From Aminobacter sp. AP02 (GTDB taxonomy: Bacteria > Pseudomonadota > Alphaproteobacteria > Rhizobiales > Rhizobiaceae): a stretch of DNA of 64,000 nt. Both the position numbers and the translations under genes were made by a program. A model generated the notes under the pieces. The model saw only the letters and a list, made by a program, of their open reading frames with translations, made no database searches and was not told the DNA's origin. The stretch is taken from assembly GCF_003148805.1 (NCBI RefSeq), contig NZ_QGGX01000013.1:62001-126000 (forward strand), given 5' to 3'. The first letter of the stretch is position 1. Each line of letters begins with the position of its first letter. Positions 57,162 through 64,000 of this stretch are shown here, piece by piece.

Positions 57162-58646
57162 ATGCGTGCGAAACGATATTTGCTGCTCGCCATGTGCGCC
57201 TGGATGGCGATCAGCGGCAGTGCGGTGGCCCAGGATGCCCCGAAGAAACCTGTCGAAGATCCGGGGTTGTCGGATGTGCTGACGGATCTGCTCAATGGCG
57301 GCAAGGCCGATGTGGGCGCGCTGGCTCCTGACCGGCGGGTGCCGTTCGGCCGCGACGAGATGCAGCTTTCGTTTGCACCTCTGGTCAAGAGTACGGCGGC
57401 AGCCGTGGTCAACGTTTACGCCTCAAAGCAGGTCAAGGCGCGTTCGCCTTTCGAGGGCGACCCGTTCTTCGAGCAGTTCTTCGGCGGCGGCGCCCCGCGC
57501 AACCGTTCGTCACTGGGCTCGGGCGTGCTGGTTGACCAAAGCGGTATCATCGTGACCAACAACCACGTCGTCCAGGACGCCGATGAGGTGAAGGTCGCGC
57601 TGTCCGACGGCCGTGAGTTCACCAGCAAGGTGCTGCTCAAGGACGACACGCTCGATCTTGCCGTGCTGAAGATCGATTCTGACAAGCCTTTCCAGACGAT
57701 CGCCATCGGCGATTCCGACGCTCTGCAGGTCGGCGACCTGGTGCTTGCCATTGGCAATCCGTTCGGCGTCGGCCAGACCACGACCAGCGGCATCGTCTCG
57801 GCGCTGGCACGCACCCATATCGGCGTGTCCGATTCCGGCTTCTTCATCCAGACCGATGCGGCCATCAATCCGGGCAATTCCGGCGGCGCGCTGATCAACA
57901 TGGGCGGCCAACTTGTCGGCATCAACACGGCAATCTTCAGCCGCACCGGCGGTTCGATCGGTATCGGCTTTGCCATCCCTTCCAACATGGTGCGCGCCTT
58001 TACCGAGGCGGCGAAGGGCGGTGCGGAGTTCTTCGAGCGGCCATTCATTGGTGCCTCGTTCGAGCCGGTAACGCCGCAGATCGCGGAGTCGCTCGGCATG
58101 GACCATCCCTCCGGCGCGTTGATTTCGTCGGTTGACGAGAATGGTCCTGCAGCCCGAGCCGGCCTCAGGCCCGGCGACGTCGTGCTGCAATTCAACGGTG
58201 CTGCGATCGAGCACATGGAAGCGCTCGACTATCGCCTGGCGACCCAGCCCATCGGCGGCAAGGCGACGCTGTCCGTGCTGAGCAAGGGCGAGGAAAAGTC
58301 CATCGAAGTTGCGCTAGAGCGCGCTCCGGAAGGCACAAGCTCGAACGAAGTCTTGTTGCGTGGCCGAAGCCCGTTTGCAGGTGCCAAGGTCGCTGAGCTT
58401 TCGCCTCGTCTGGCGCAGCGCCTACGCGTTGCCACCGATACCAAGGGGGTGGCAATCGTCGGTATCGACGGCGGCTCGCCTGCGGCTGGCTTCGGCTTCC
58501 AGCCGGGCGACATCGTGCGCGAGGTCAATGGCGAAATCATCGACACCGCCGAGAAGCTGAAGCAGCTCGCCGAGGTGGACACGCGCTGGTGGCGGTTTAC
58601 CGTCGAACGCGACGGTCGCATCATGCGCCAGATGCTGCGCTACTGA
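57162..58646 (+). CDS. Periplasmic Do/DegP-type serine endoprotease with two PDZ domains
   Basis: 494 residues from the ATG with GGAGG ahead; the frame is open much further upstream across the terminator but that is not coding. Signal peptide 1-23 (cut AVA-Q). Catalytic triad H135 (TNNHVV), D165 (DLAV), S240 (NPGNSGGAL). PDZ1 near 290-385 and PDZ2 near 400-490. Degrades or refolds damaged envelope proteins. Similar to DegQ/DegP/MucD; which one cannot be decided. Spacing suggests its own promoter after rplQ; rarA follows in 65 bases. Confidence 0.92.
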   Translation: MRAKRYLLLAMCAWMAISGSAVAQDAPKKPVEDPGLSDVLTDLLNGGKADVGALAPDRRVPFGRDEMQLSFAPLVKSTAAAVVNVYASKQVKARSPFEGDPFFEQFFGGGAPRNRSSLGSGVLVDQSGIIVTNNHVVQDADEVKVALSDGREFTSKVLLKDDTLDLAVLKIDSDKPFQTIAIGDSDALQVGDLVLAIGNPFGVGQTTTSGIVSALARTHIGVSDSGFFIQTDAAINPGNSGGALINMGGQLVGINTAIFSRTGGSIGIGFAIPSNMVRAFTEAAKGGAEFFERPFIGASFEPVTPQIAESLGMDHPSGALISSVDENGPAARAGLRPGDVVLQFNGAAIEHMEALDYRLATQPIGGKATLSVLSKGEEKSIEVALERAPEGTSSNEVLLRGRSPFAGAKVAELSPRLAQRLRVATDTKGVAIVGIDGGSPAAGFGFQPGDIVREVNGEIIDTAEKLKQLAEVDTRWWRFTVERDGRIMRQMLRY

Positions 58647-58711
58647 GGAATGTCATGCTTCGTATCGGGCGCGAAAGCGATTTGTGATCGGGGCATCGGG
58701 AGGATAACGTC

Positions 58712-60022
58712 TTGAGTTCGCTTTTCGACGAATCCGTGCCGCGCCCGCTTGCCGAAACACTCCGCCCGCGGCGCATCAGCGAGGTGATAGGGCAGGACCA
58801 CCTTCTTGGGCCCGACGGCCCAATTGGGCGCATGATCAAGGCACGAAAGGTGTCCTCGTTCATTCTCTGGGGGCCGCCTGGCGTCGGCAAGACGACGATT
58901 GCCAGGCTGGTAGCCAAGGAAGTCGGCCTCGATTTCGTTCAGCTTTCGGCGGTGCTCTCAGGCGTTGCGGACCTGCGCAAGGTGGTCGATGCCGCCAGGC
59001 AACTCCGAGGCGGGGCAGGGCGGCAGACCGTGGTCTTCGTCGACGAACTGCATCGCTTCAACAGGACGACCCAGGATGCATTGTTGCCGCATGTCGAGGA
59101 CGGAACGATCGTCCTGATCGGCGCGACGACGGAAAATCCTAGTTTCAGCCTGGTGGCCGCGTTGTTGTCTCGCGCCAAGGTCTACACCCTGAAGCGCTTC
59201 GAAAAGGAAGACCTTGCCATCCTGGCCGAGCGCGCCGAAGCGCATACCGGCAAGAAGCTGCCGCTGGACGCAGCCGCGCGTGACACGCTGCTTGCCATGG
59301 CCGACGGCGACGGACGCTATCTGATCGGGCTCTGCGAGGAGTTGCTCGCGCTTCCTTCCGGCACCGAACTGGACGTCGCGGGGTTGGCCGTGACCGTCCA
59401 GAAGCGGGCGCCAGTCTACGACAAGGGGCAAGAAGAGCACTACAACATGCTCAGTTGTTTCCATAAGAGCCTACGCGGCAGCGACGTTCAGGCTGCACTT
59501 TACTGGGCTGCGCGCATGGTGATCGGCGGCGAATCTCCAGGCACGATCTTCCGCCGTCTTGCATGCGCAGCCTCGGAAGATGTCGGCATGGCCGATCCAC
59601 AGGCGATGCCGCAGGTGGTGGCCGCCTGGACCGCGTTCGAGCGGGTAGGGTGGCCGGAGGGGCGCCTGTTCATGGCCCAGGCGATCACATATGTGGCAAC
59701 GGCGCCCAAGTCGAACGCTTCCTACATGGGGTTCAACCAGGCCATAGCCCTGGCCCAGCAGACGGGATCGCTCGCGCCGCCGAAACACATCCTCAATGCG
59801 CCGACCAAGCTGATGAAGGAACTCGGCTACCACGAGGGTTACAAATACGACCACGACTATCCCGACGCGTTCTCGGGGCAGGAGTTCCTTCCCGATGAGC
59901 TAGCCGGCCTCAATCGGCCGGAGTTCTACGCGCCGAACGAGCGCGGCTTTGAGCGGGATATCAAGAAGCGGCTGGAGTTTTGGGCGCGCAATAAAGTCAA
60001 CCGCCGCCAATCCGACGAATAG
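58712..60022 (+). CDS. rarA: Replication-associated recombination protein RarA (MgsA)
   Basis: 436 residues, TTG start with GGGAGGATAACG ahead. AAA+ ATPase with Walker A GPPGVGKT (54-61), Walker B VVFVDELHRF and sensor GATTENPSFSLVAALLSR; the C-terminal half is the MgsA tetramerisation domain (HKSLRGSDVQAALYWAARM). Acts at stalled replication forks, removing SSB-coated DNA and opening ends. Homologue of eukaryotic WRNIP1. Confidence 0.96.
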   Translation: MSSLFDESVPRPLAETLRPRRISEVIGQDHLLGPDGPIGRMIKARKVSSFILWGPPGVGKTTIARLVAKEVGLDFVQLSAVLSGVADLRKVVDAARQLRGGAGRQTVVFVDELHRFNRTTQDALLPHVEDGTIVLIGATTENPSFSLVAALLSRAKVYTLKRFEKEDLAILAERAEAHTGKKLPLDAAARDTLLAMADGDGRYLIGLCEELLALPSGTELDVAGLAVTVQKRAPVYDKGQEEHYNMLSCFHKSLRGSDVQAALYWAARMVIGGESPGTIFRRLACAASEDVGMADPQAMPQVVAAWTAFERVGWPEGRLFMAQAITYVATAPKSNASYMGFNQAIALAQQTGSLAPPKHILNAPTKLMKELGYHEGYKYDHDYPDAFSGQEFLPDELAGLNRPEFYAPNERGFERDIKKRLEFWARNKVNRRQSDE

Positions 60023-60023
60023 C

Positions 60024-61325
60024 TTGGCTACGTTGCATACTGCTTTGTTGAGTCCTAGTCCGTTTCGAGCGCCTGAGTTTTCGCCAGATCCATCTCTTTC
60101 CGATGACGCCCTGCTCGAACTCGTGCAGCGGCAGACCGTGCGTTATTTCTGGGAGGGCGGTCATCCCATCAGCGGCCTCGCGCGCGACAGGTTGGTCACG
60201 ACCAGCGAAAGACCAAACGATCTCGTCGCGATCGGCGGCTCCGGCTTCGGCATCATGGCGATCATCGTTGCGGTTGAACGCGGCTGGATCGATCGCCTCG
60301 GGGCCGTGGCTCGGTTGCATCAAATGCTCGATCTGCTGGAGCGTTCGCCACGCTACCACGGCATGTTTTCGCATTTCGTCAACGGCCGGACGGGAGACAC
60401 CATTCCGTTCCGACGCAAGGACGACGGCGCCGACCTGGTGGAGACAACGTTTCTGTTACAGGGTTTGATCTGCGCCCGAGAGTATCTGAACAGCACTGCA
60501 GGCGAAGAGCAGCGTCTTGGCGATCGCGTCAACGCGCTTTTGGCGCAGGCCGAATGGAGCTGGTTTGCCCGGAAGAACAAGCTCTTTTGGCATTGGAGCC
60601 CGAAGTACGAATGGGCAATGAACAACCCTATCGAAGGCTGGAACGAGTGCCTGTTAGCCTATGTTTTGGCGGCTGGGTCTCAACATCACGCCATCGATCC
60701 GCAGTGCTATCACCGCGGCTTTGCTACTGGACCCGCCTTTCAGAACGGGCGCGAACATCACGGCGTCGTACTGCCGCTGGGGACTGACTTTGGTGGTCCG
60801 CTGTTTTTTGCGCACTATTCCTTTTGTGGGCTCGATCCGCGCGGCCTGAAAGACCGTCACGCCGACTATTGGGAGCAAAATGTCCGCCATGCGTGGATCA
60901 ACTATCGCCATTGCGTGCTCAATCCCCATGGTCATCAAGGATATGGTGCCGATTGCTGGGGCTTGACTGCGTCCCATGGGCCGAGTGGCTACATCGCACA
61001 TGCACCGGACCGGGATGTCGGTGTCATCACACCCAGTGCCGCGTTATCCAGTTTTCCCTATTTGCCTGATGAGGCAATGCGCGCCTTGCGTGGGTTTCTG
61101 GCCAGGCCGAGGAAACGTATCTGGTCTCGCTTCGGTTTTGTCGATGCCTTCTGCGAAAACCTGAACTGGTACGCGCGAACTTGTCTTGCCATCAATCAGG
61201 GCCCGATCGTCGCGATGATCGAAAACCACAGGACTGGGCTGCTGTGGAAACTGTTCATGGGTGCGCCAGAGGTTCGCCTTGGTCTGAGCCGGCTGGGTTT
61301 CACCTGGTCAGGTCGCAGCGGCTAA
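60024..61325 (+). CDS. Glycoamylase-like (GH144-type) glycoside hydrolase, possible endo-beta-1,2-glucanase
   Basis: 433 residues counted from a TTG one base after the rarA stop; there is no ATG before about residue 78 and the ribosome site is weak, so the start is uncertain. An (alpha/alpha)6-barrel pattern is suggested by QTVRYFWEGGHPISGLARDR-like opening, FLLQGLICAREYL, the NPIEGWNECLLAYVLA helix with candidate catalytic Glu, and DCWGLTASHGPSGY plus TPSAALSSFPY. This is the Glycoamylase family (Pfam PF10091) that contains GH144 beta-1,2-glucanases and part of cyclic-glucan synthases. No signal peptide is visible, which is odd for an enzyme on a periplasmic polymer. Substrate assignment is inference. 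Confidence 0.75.
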   Translation: MATLHTALLSPSPFRAPEFSPDPSLSDDALLELVQRQTVRYFWEGGHPISGLARDRLVTTSERPNDLVAIGGSGFGIMAIIVAVERGWIDRLGAVARLHQMLDLLERSPRYHGMFSHFVNGRTGDTIPFRRKDDGADLVETTFLLQGLICAREYLNSTAGEEQRLGDRVNALLAQAEWSWFARKNKLFWHWSPKYEWAMNNPIEGWNECLLAYVLAAGSQHHAIDPQCYHRGFATGPAFQNGREHHGVVLPLGTDFGGPLFFAHYSFCGLDPRGLKDRHADYWEQNVRHAWINYRHCVLNPHGHQGYGADCWGLTASHGPSGYIAHAPDRDVGVITPSAALSSFPYLPDEAMRALRGFLARPRKRIWSRFGFVDAFCENLNWYARTCLAINQGPIVAMIENHRTGLLWKLFMGAPEVRLGLSRLGFTWSGRSG

Positions 61326-61397
61326 GGTGTGTTCAGAGCCAACATGCGGCGAACCGCGGATGCCTCGACCAAAACCTTAAATGCTGCCTTACTTCAC

Positions 61398-61413
61398 TTG
61401 CAAGAAAATGCAA
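61398..61413. promoter_or_regulatory. Candidate operator before the BigR-like repressor
   Basis: Inverted repeat TTGCA-AGAAAA-TGCAA about 125 bases ahead of the chosen start. ArsR-family repressors bind AT-rich 12-2-type palindromes near their own promoters. A GC hairpin (GACGCC / GGCGTC) at 61437-61453 follows. Confidence 0.35.
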
Positions 61414-61539
61414 TCATGGATATGTAAGCGTCATGGAGACGCCGCTGTGGCGTCGCTTGCATGAATGAACAGTCCAGCAAATCCGCTGGGCACAACAAAA
61501 GTCGGCGGTCTGTGCGATCGTAGTCCGAGGCGAAACACC

Positions 61540-61893
61540 GTGAGATCCGAAACCGAAATGGCGATTGCGGAACTGCTGGAGCGGGCAGGGGAAGCTTCGG
61601 AGTTCCTGAAGAAACTCGCCAACCCCAATCGGCTGATGATCGTTTGCGCGCTCGTCGATGGTGAGCGCTCGGTTCGGCATCTCGAAGACAGCCTCGGCAT
61701 ACGTCAGCCGGGATTGTCACAGCAAATTGCAGAACTGCGCGACGCCGGACTCATTACCGGCCGCAAGCAGTCGAAATCCGTCTTTTATCGTCTGGCTGAT
61801 GAGCGCGTCGCCGAGATCGTGTCGCTGCTCTACCGTATGTTCTGCGAGCCGGGTGCTGGATCCATTTCAACGGAAGGCAACAAGAATGACTGA
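61540..61893 (+). CDS. ArsR-family repressor, BigR/YgaV-like sulfide-persulfide sensor
   Basis: 117 residues from a GTG with CGAGGCG 5 bases ahead; longer in-frame starts (61465) lack a ribosome site. Winged helix with LANPNRLMIVCALVDGE and RQPGLSQQIAELRDAGLI. Two cysteines, C36 and C102 (YRMFC), match the pair that forms a di- or polysulfide bridge in BigR and SqrR, while metal-binding ArsR motifs are absent. Overlaps by eight bases a YeeE/YedE sulfur-transport gene, so it likely controls it in response to reactive sulfur. Confidence 0.82.
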   Translation: MRSETEMAIAELLERAGEASEFLKKLANPNRLMIVCALVDGERSVRHLEDSLGIRQPGLSQQIAELRDAGLITGRKQSKSVFYRLADERVAEIVSLLYRMFCEPGAGSISTEGNKND

Positions 61894-62314
61894 ATTCACA
61901 CCCGTCGCATCGACAATAGGCGGTATCCTGATCGGCCTGTCTGCGGTGCTCCTGATGGCCTGGGAAGGGCGTATTGCCGGCATCAGCGGCATCTCTAGCC
62001 GGCTGTTGCCGCCATATGCCGACGGTGCCTTCCTGTCGCGTTTGGGGTTCGTTCTTGGCCTTGTGGCAGCGCCTCTGATCTACCTTCTCGCCACCGGCAC
62101 TGAGGTGGTTCAGGCGGTTTCGTCCAACTTGCCGCTGATGACGGTCGCCGGCCTGCTCGTCGGCTTCGGCTCGGTTTACGGCAATGGCTGCACCAGTGGG
62201 CATGGCGTCTGCGGGCTGTCGCGGCTTTCCCTTCGCTCGCTCGTGGCGACGGTCACATTCATGGTGACCGCAATTGCCACCGTTTTTGTCGTACGCCACA
62301 TTGCGGGAGCATGA
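61886..62314 (+). CDS. YeeE/YedE-family sulfur transport membrane protein, first half
   Basis: 142 residues, about four membrane helices. The signature GNGCTSGHGVCGLSR holds two cysteines thought to relay thiosulfate or persulfide through the pore. In E. coli one large YeeE protein does this; here the protein is split in two like PmpA and PmpB. Start lies inside the end of the repressor gene. Confidence 0.88.
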   Translation: MTEFTPVASTIGGILIGLSAVLLMAWEGRIAGISGISSRLLPPYADGAFLSRLGFVLGLVAAPLIYLLATGTEVVQAVSSNLPLMTVAGLLVGFGSVYGNGCTSGHGVCGLSRLSLRSLVATVTFMVTAIATVFVVRHIAGA

Positions 62315-62745
62315 TCATGTCTTTTGTCGTCAATCTCGCGCTTGGTCTTTTGTTCGGCATCGGTCTCGTTGTCTCGGGCATGTCCGATCCGGCTAAAGTA
62401 CTGAATTTTCTTGACCTGTTCGGTACCTGGGATCCATCGCTTGCCTTCGTCATGGGAGGCGCCGTCATTACCGCGTTTTTCGGATACCGCCTTGTGCTCA
62501 AGCGCGAAAAACCCGTCGCGGCTGCATCGTTTCATCTGCCTGCCGGCAGCGCGATCGACAGCCGGATCCTTGTCGGCCCGGCCATTTTCGGCATCGGCTG
62601 GGGATTGGGCGGCTTTTGTCCAGGACCGGCACTGACCGCCGTGACATTGGGCGCTACGGGCACCTATGCATTCCTGCCGATGATGTTTGTCGGCATGTGG
62701 TTGGCCAGGACGGCGACGGCCGGGCGTGTTGCCGTGGCCACCTGA
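62311..62745 (+). CDS. YeeE/YedE-family sulfur transport membrane protein, second half
   Basis: 144 residues, four hydrophobic segments and the second-half signature GWGLGGFCPGPALTA with one Cys. ATGA overlap with the first half; an ATG two codons later is possible. The DUF6691/PmpB-like partner. No persulfide dioxygenase or rhodanese gene follows, unlike many bigR operons. Confidence 0.88.
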   Translation: MIMSFVVNLALGLLFGIGLVVSGMSDPAKVLNFLDLFGTWDPSLAFVMGGAVITAFFGYRLVLKREKPVAAASFHLPAGSAIDSRILVGPAIFGIGWGLGGFCPGPALTAVTLGATGTYAFLPMMFVGMWLARTATAGRVAVAT

Positions 62746-62789
62746 AGGCGATTCTTTCACGACGGCTAATATGCCGGGCAGGGCAGTTG

Positions 62790-63410
62790 TCAGTGCTGTT
62801 TGCGAAACGTGCTGAACTGGAACCGCTGCACGGTGCCCCAAGGTGTCATGTGTTCGTGGCGGCGCGTGTCGATCAGCGTGAAGCTGCCGCCCAGCAGATT
62901 GCCGATGCTGTCGGCGTCGTGCCGGATGATCGGCAGCCCGCTGCATTTCTCAGGTCCATCGGGCGCAAATGTGCCGATGATCGCATGGCCGCCAGCTTTC
63001 AGCGTGCGCGTCAAAACAGCGGCATAAGCTCCTTGATCAGCCGCATCGGTAAGGAAATGGAATGCCGCACGGTCGTGCCAGATGTCGTAGCTGCGGCTTG
63101 GCTGCCAGGCCGTCACGTCACTACAGATCCACGTGATGCGATCGGCATCCGGTCCCAGGCGCGCGCGGTCGGCATCCAGCGCTGCCTGTGAAATGTCCAG
63201 CACGGTGACGTCGTCATAGCCTTGGCCGATCAACGTGTCGACAAGATGTGACGCGCCGGCGCCAACATCGACGACGGCCATGTCAGTTGTGGCGCCGGCA
63301 AGCGCAAGCAGCGTCAGCGACGGTTCCGGTGTCTGCTGAAACCAGCTGACCTGATCGTCGGCCTTGGTGCGGTAGATGGTTTCCCAGTGGGACGCACGAT
63401 CGCTGCTCAA
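62790..63410 (-). CDS. Class I SAM-dependent methyltransferase
   Basis: 206 residues. Opening SHWETIYRTKADDQVSWFQ is typical of a bacterial TPMT/Methyltransf-like group; SAM loop VVDVGAGASHL at 46-56, acidic VLDIS at the end of strand 2, and SYDIWHDRAAFHFLT near 107. Substrate unknown; thiol or metalloid methylation is known for relatives. It converges with the sulfur-transport genes and so is not in their operon. Confidence 0.85.
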   Translation of the reverse strand: MSSDRASHWETIYRTKADDQVSWFQQTPEPSLTLLALAGATTDMAVVDVGAGASHLVDTLIGQGYDDVTVLDISQAALDADRARLGPDADRITWICSDVTAWQPSRSYDIWHDRAAFHFLTDAADQGAYAAVLTRTLKAGGHAIIGTFAPDGPEKCSGLPIIRHDADSIGNLLGGSFTLIDTRRHEHMTPWGTVQRFQFSTFRKQH

Positions 63411-63756
63411 TGCACAACTCCACTAATGCGCTGATGCTGTGTACATGCGGCATGCGTAGGCAATGTCAATCAGGCTGCAAAGAGGGCACGTTTAGCGCTG
63501 GTTTGAGCGGCACAAATAGGTCGCATAAGATAGATTATGGAACTAGAGGGGCGATATTGCTTGCCGTTCCAGCCGCTCGGACAAACCACTGCACTCGACA
63601 GATCAGTTGCGCAACGCGCGCTTCAGGAGGCTCGCCATAGTCTTCAACCCCGCAGAGCTTCTGCAAGACGCTGCGGTTACCTACGAGTTGCCCCTGGGCG
63701 ACTACTCTTCAAGCGCGACAGCCGCCATCGATGCCATTCCGCATCAAATGCCGCGG
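63411..63756 (+). other. Gap with possible coding remnant
   Basis: No supported gene. One plus-strand frame (63547-63765) is open without a clear start and reads RLAIVFNPAELLQDAA and TYELPLGDYSSS, which looks protein-like; another frame from ATG 63537 starts MELEGRYCLPFQPLG but turns Arg-rich. A frameshifted small gene is possible. Nothing else seen. Confidence 0.3.
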
Positions 63757-64000
63757 CTATGGCGCTGATAGATAGGGTATTTCGATCGTCATGCCATCAT
63801 AGGCGGGTTCAATGTGCGCCGGAGTCGCGGACATCACTGCAGCATAATCCAGCGGCACGTGCATATGCGTCAGTACGGCGTGGCTGGGCTTCAGCCGGTC
63901 GATCCATTGCAGCGCTTCCGACAGCGACAGATGGCTGACATGCGGCCTGTATTGCAGTGCGTCGACGACCAGGAGATCAAGGCCCGTCAACAAGGCCGCT
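63757..64000 (-). CDS. MBL-fold metallo-hydrolase, C-terminal part (runs off the window)
   Basis: 81 codons to the window edge, open beyond it. DALQYRPHVSHLSLSEALQ, then AVLTHMHVPLDYAAVMS with a metal-ligand-type His pair, and a final PAYDGMTIEIPY are typical of the C-terminus of PhnP-like phosphoribosyl cyclic phosphodiesterase relatives. The catalytic HxHxDH motif would lie outside. Terminates by TAG. Confidence 0.75.
   Translation of the reverse strand, partial: AALLTGLDLLVVDALQYRPHVSHLSLSEALQWIDRLKPSHAVLTHMHVPLDYAAVMSATPAHIEPAYDGMTIEIPYLSAP

Overview
The window reads as chromosomal DNA of a GC-rich alphaproteobacterium of the order Hyphomicrobiales (Rhizobiales), probably the Mesorhizobium/Aminobacter/Phyllobacterium group. 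This rests on the compact str-S10-spc-alpha ribosomal order with adk after secY and no rpmJ or rpsD in the cluster, a tRNA-Tyr/tRNA-Gly/tuf unit next to tRNA-Trp-secE-nusG, a rhizobial-type palindromic element between rpoB and rpoC, and DctB/DctD-type regulators. The genus is inference; there is no rRNA gene here to anchor it. No CRISPR array, rRNA gene or transposase was seen.

Region 1 (1-5000) is accessory DNA. It begins in the 3' end of a phage tape-measure gene, continues with small phage genes, a Nu1-like small terminase and what looks like a terminase large subunit cut down to its first codons: a decayed prophage. Behind a strong terminator sits a compact two-gene cassette (2334-3892), one soluble 315-aa protein and one four-helix membrane protein, which I cannot assign to a known family and which is the best candidate for an undescribed system. 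A 210-aa unknown gene and a set of G-rich direct repeats close the region.

Region 2 (5200-20430) is metabolic. It holds a CAP-domain secreted protein, a 32-aa membrane microprotein, a tripartite tricarboxylate transporter (tctCBA) with an adjacent DctB/DctD-like two-component system and a 24-bp palindromic candidate enhancer site, a YbaK-type tRNA-editing protein, and an IclR regulator divergent from a complete glyoxylate-to-glycerate operon (gcl-hyi-glxR). A beta-propeller exported protein and the rRNA methyltransferase rlmB follow.

Region 3 (20500-57020) is the translation/transcription core: tRNA-Tyr, tRNA-Gly, tuf; tRNA-Trp, secE, nusG, rplKAJL, rpoBC; an APC permease and a small unknown gene; then rpsL-rpsG-fusA-tuf-rpsJ through rplQ, about 19 kb on one strand. 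The two tuf genes encode identical proteins and differ by only about six silent changes. Several perfect stem-loops lie in the larger gaps of this superoperon and probably set expression of the segments.

Region 4 (57000-64000) holds a DegP-type protease, rarA, a probable GH144-like (beta-1,2-glucan) glycoside hydrolase, a BigR-like sulfur-sensing repressor with a two-gene YeeE/YedE transporter, a SAM methyltransferase and the 3' end of a metallo-hydrolase gene that runs off the window.
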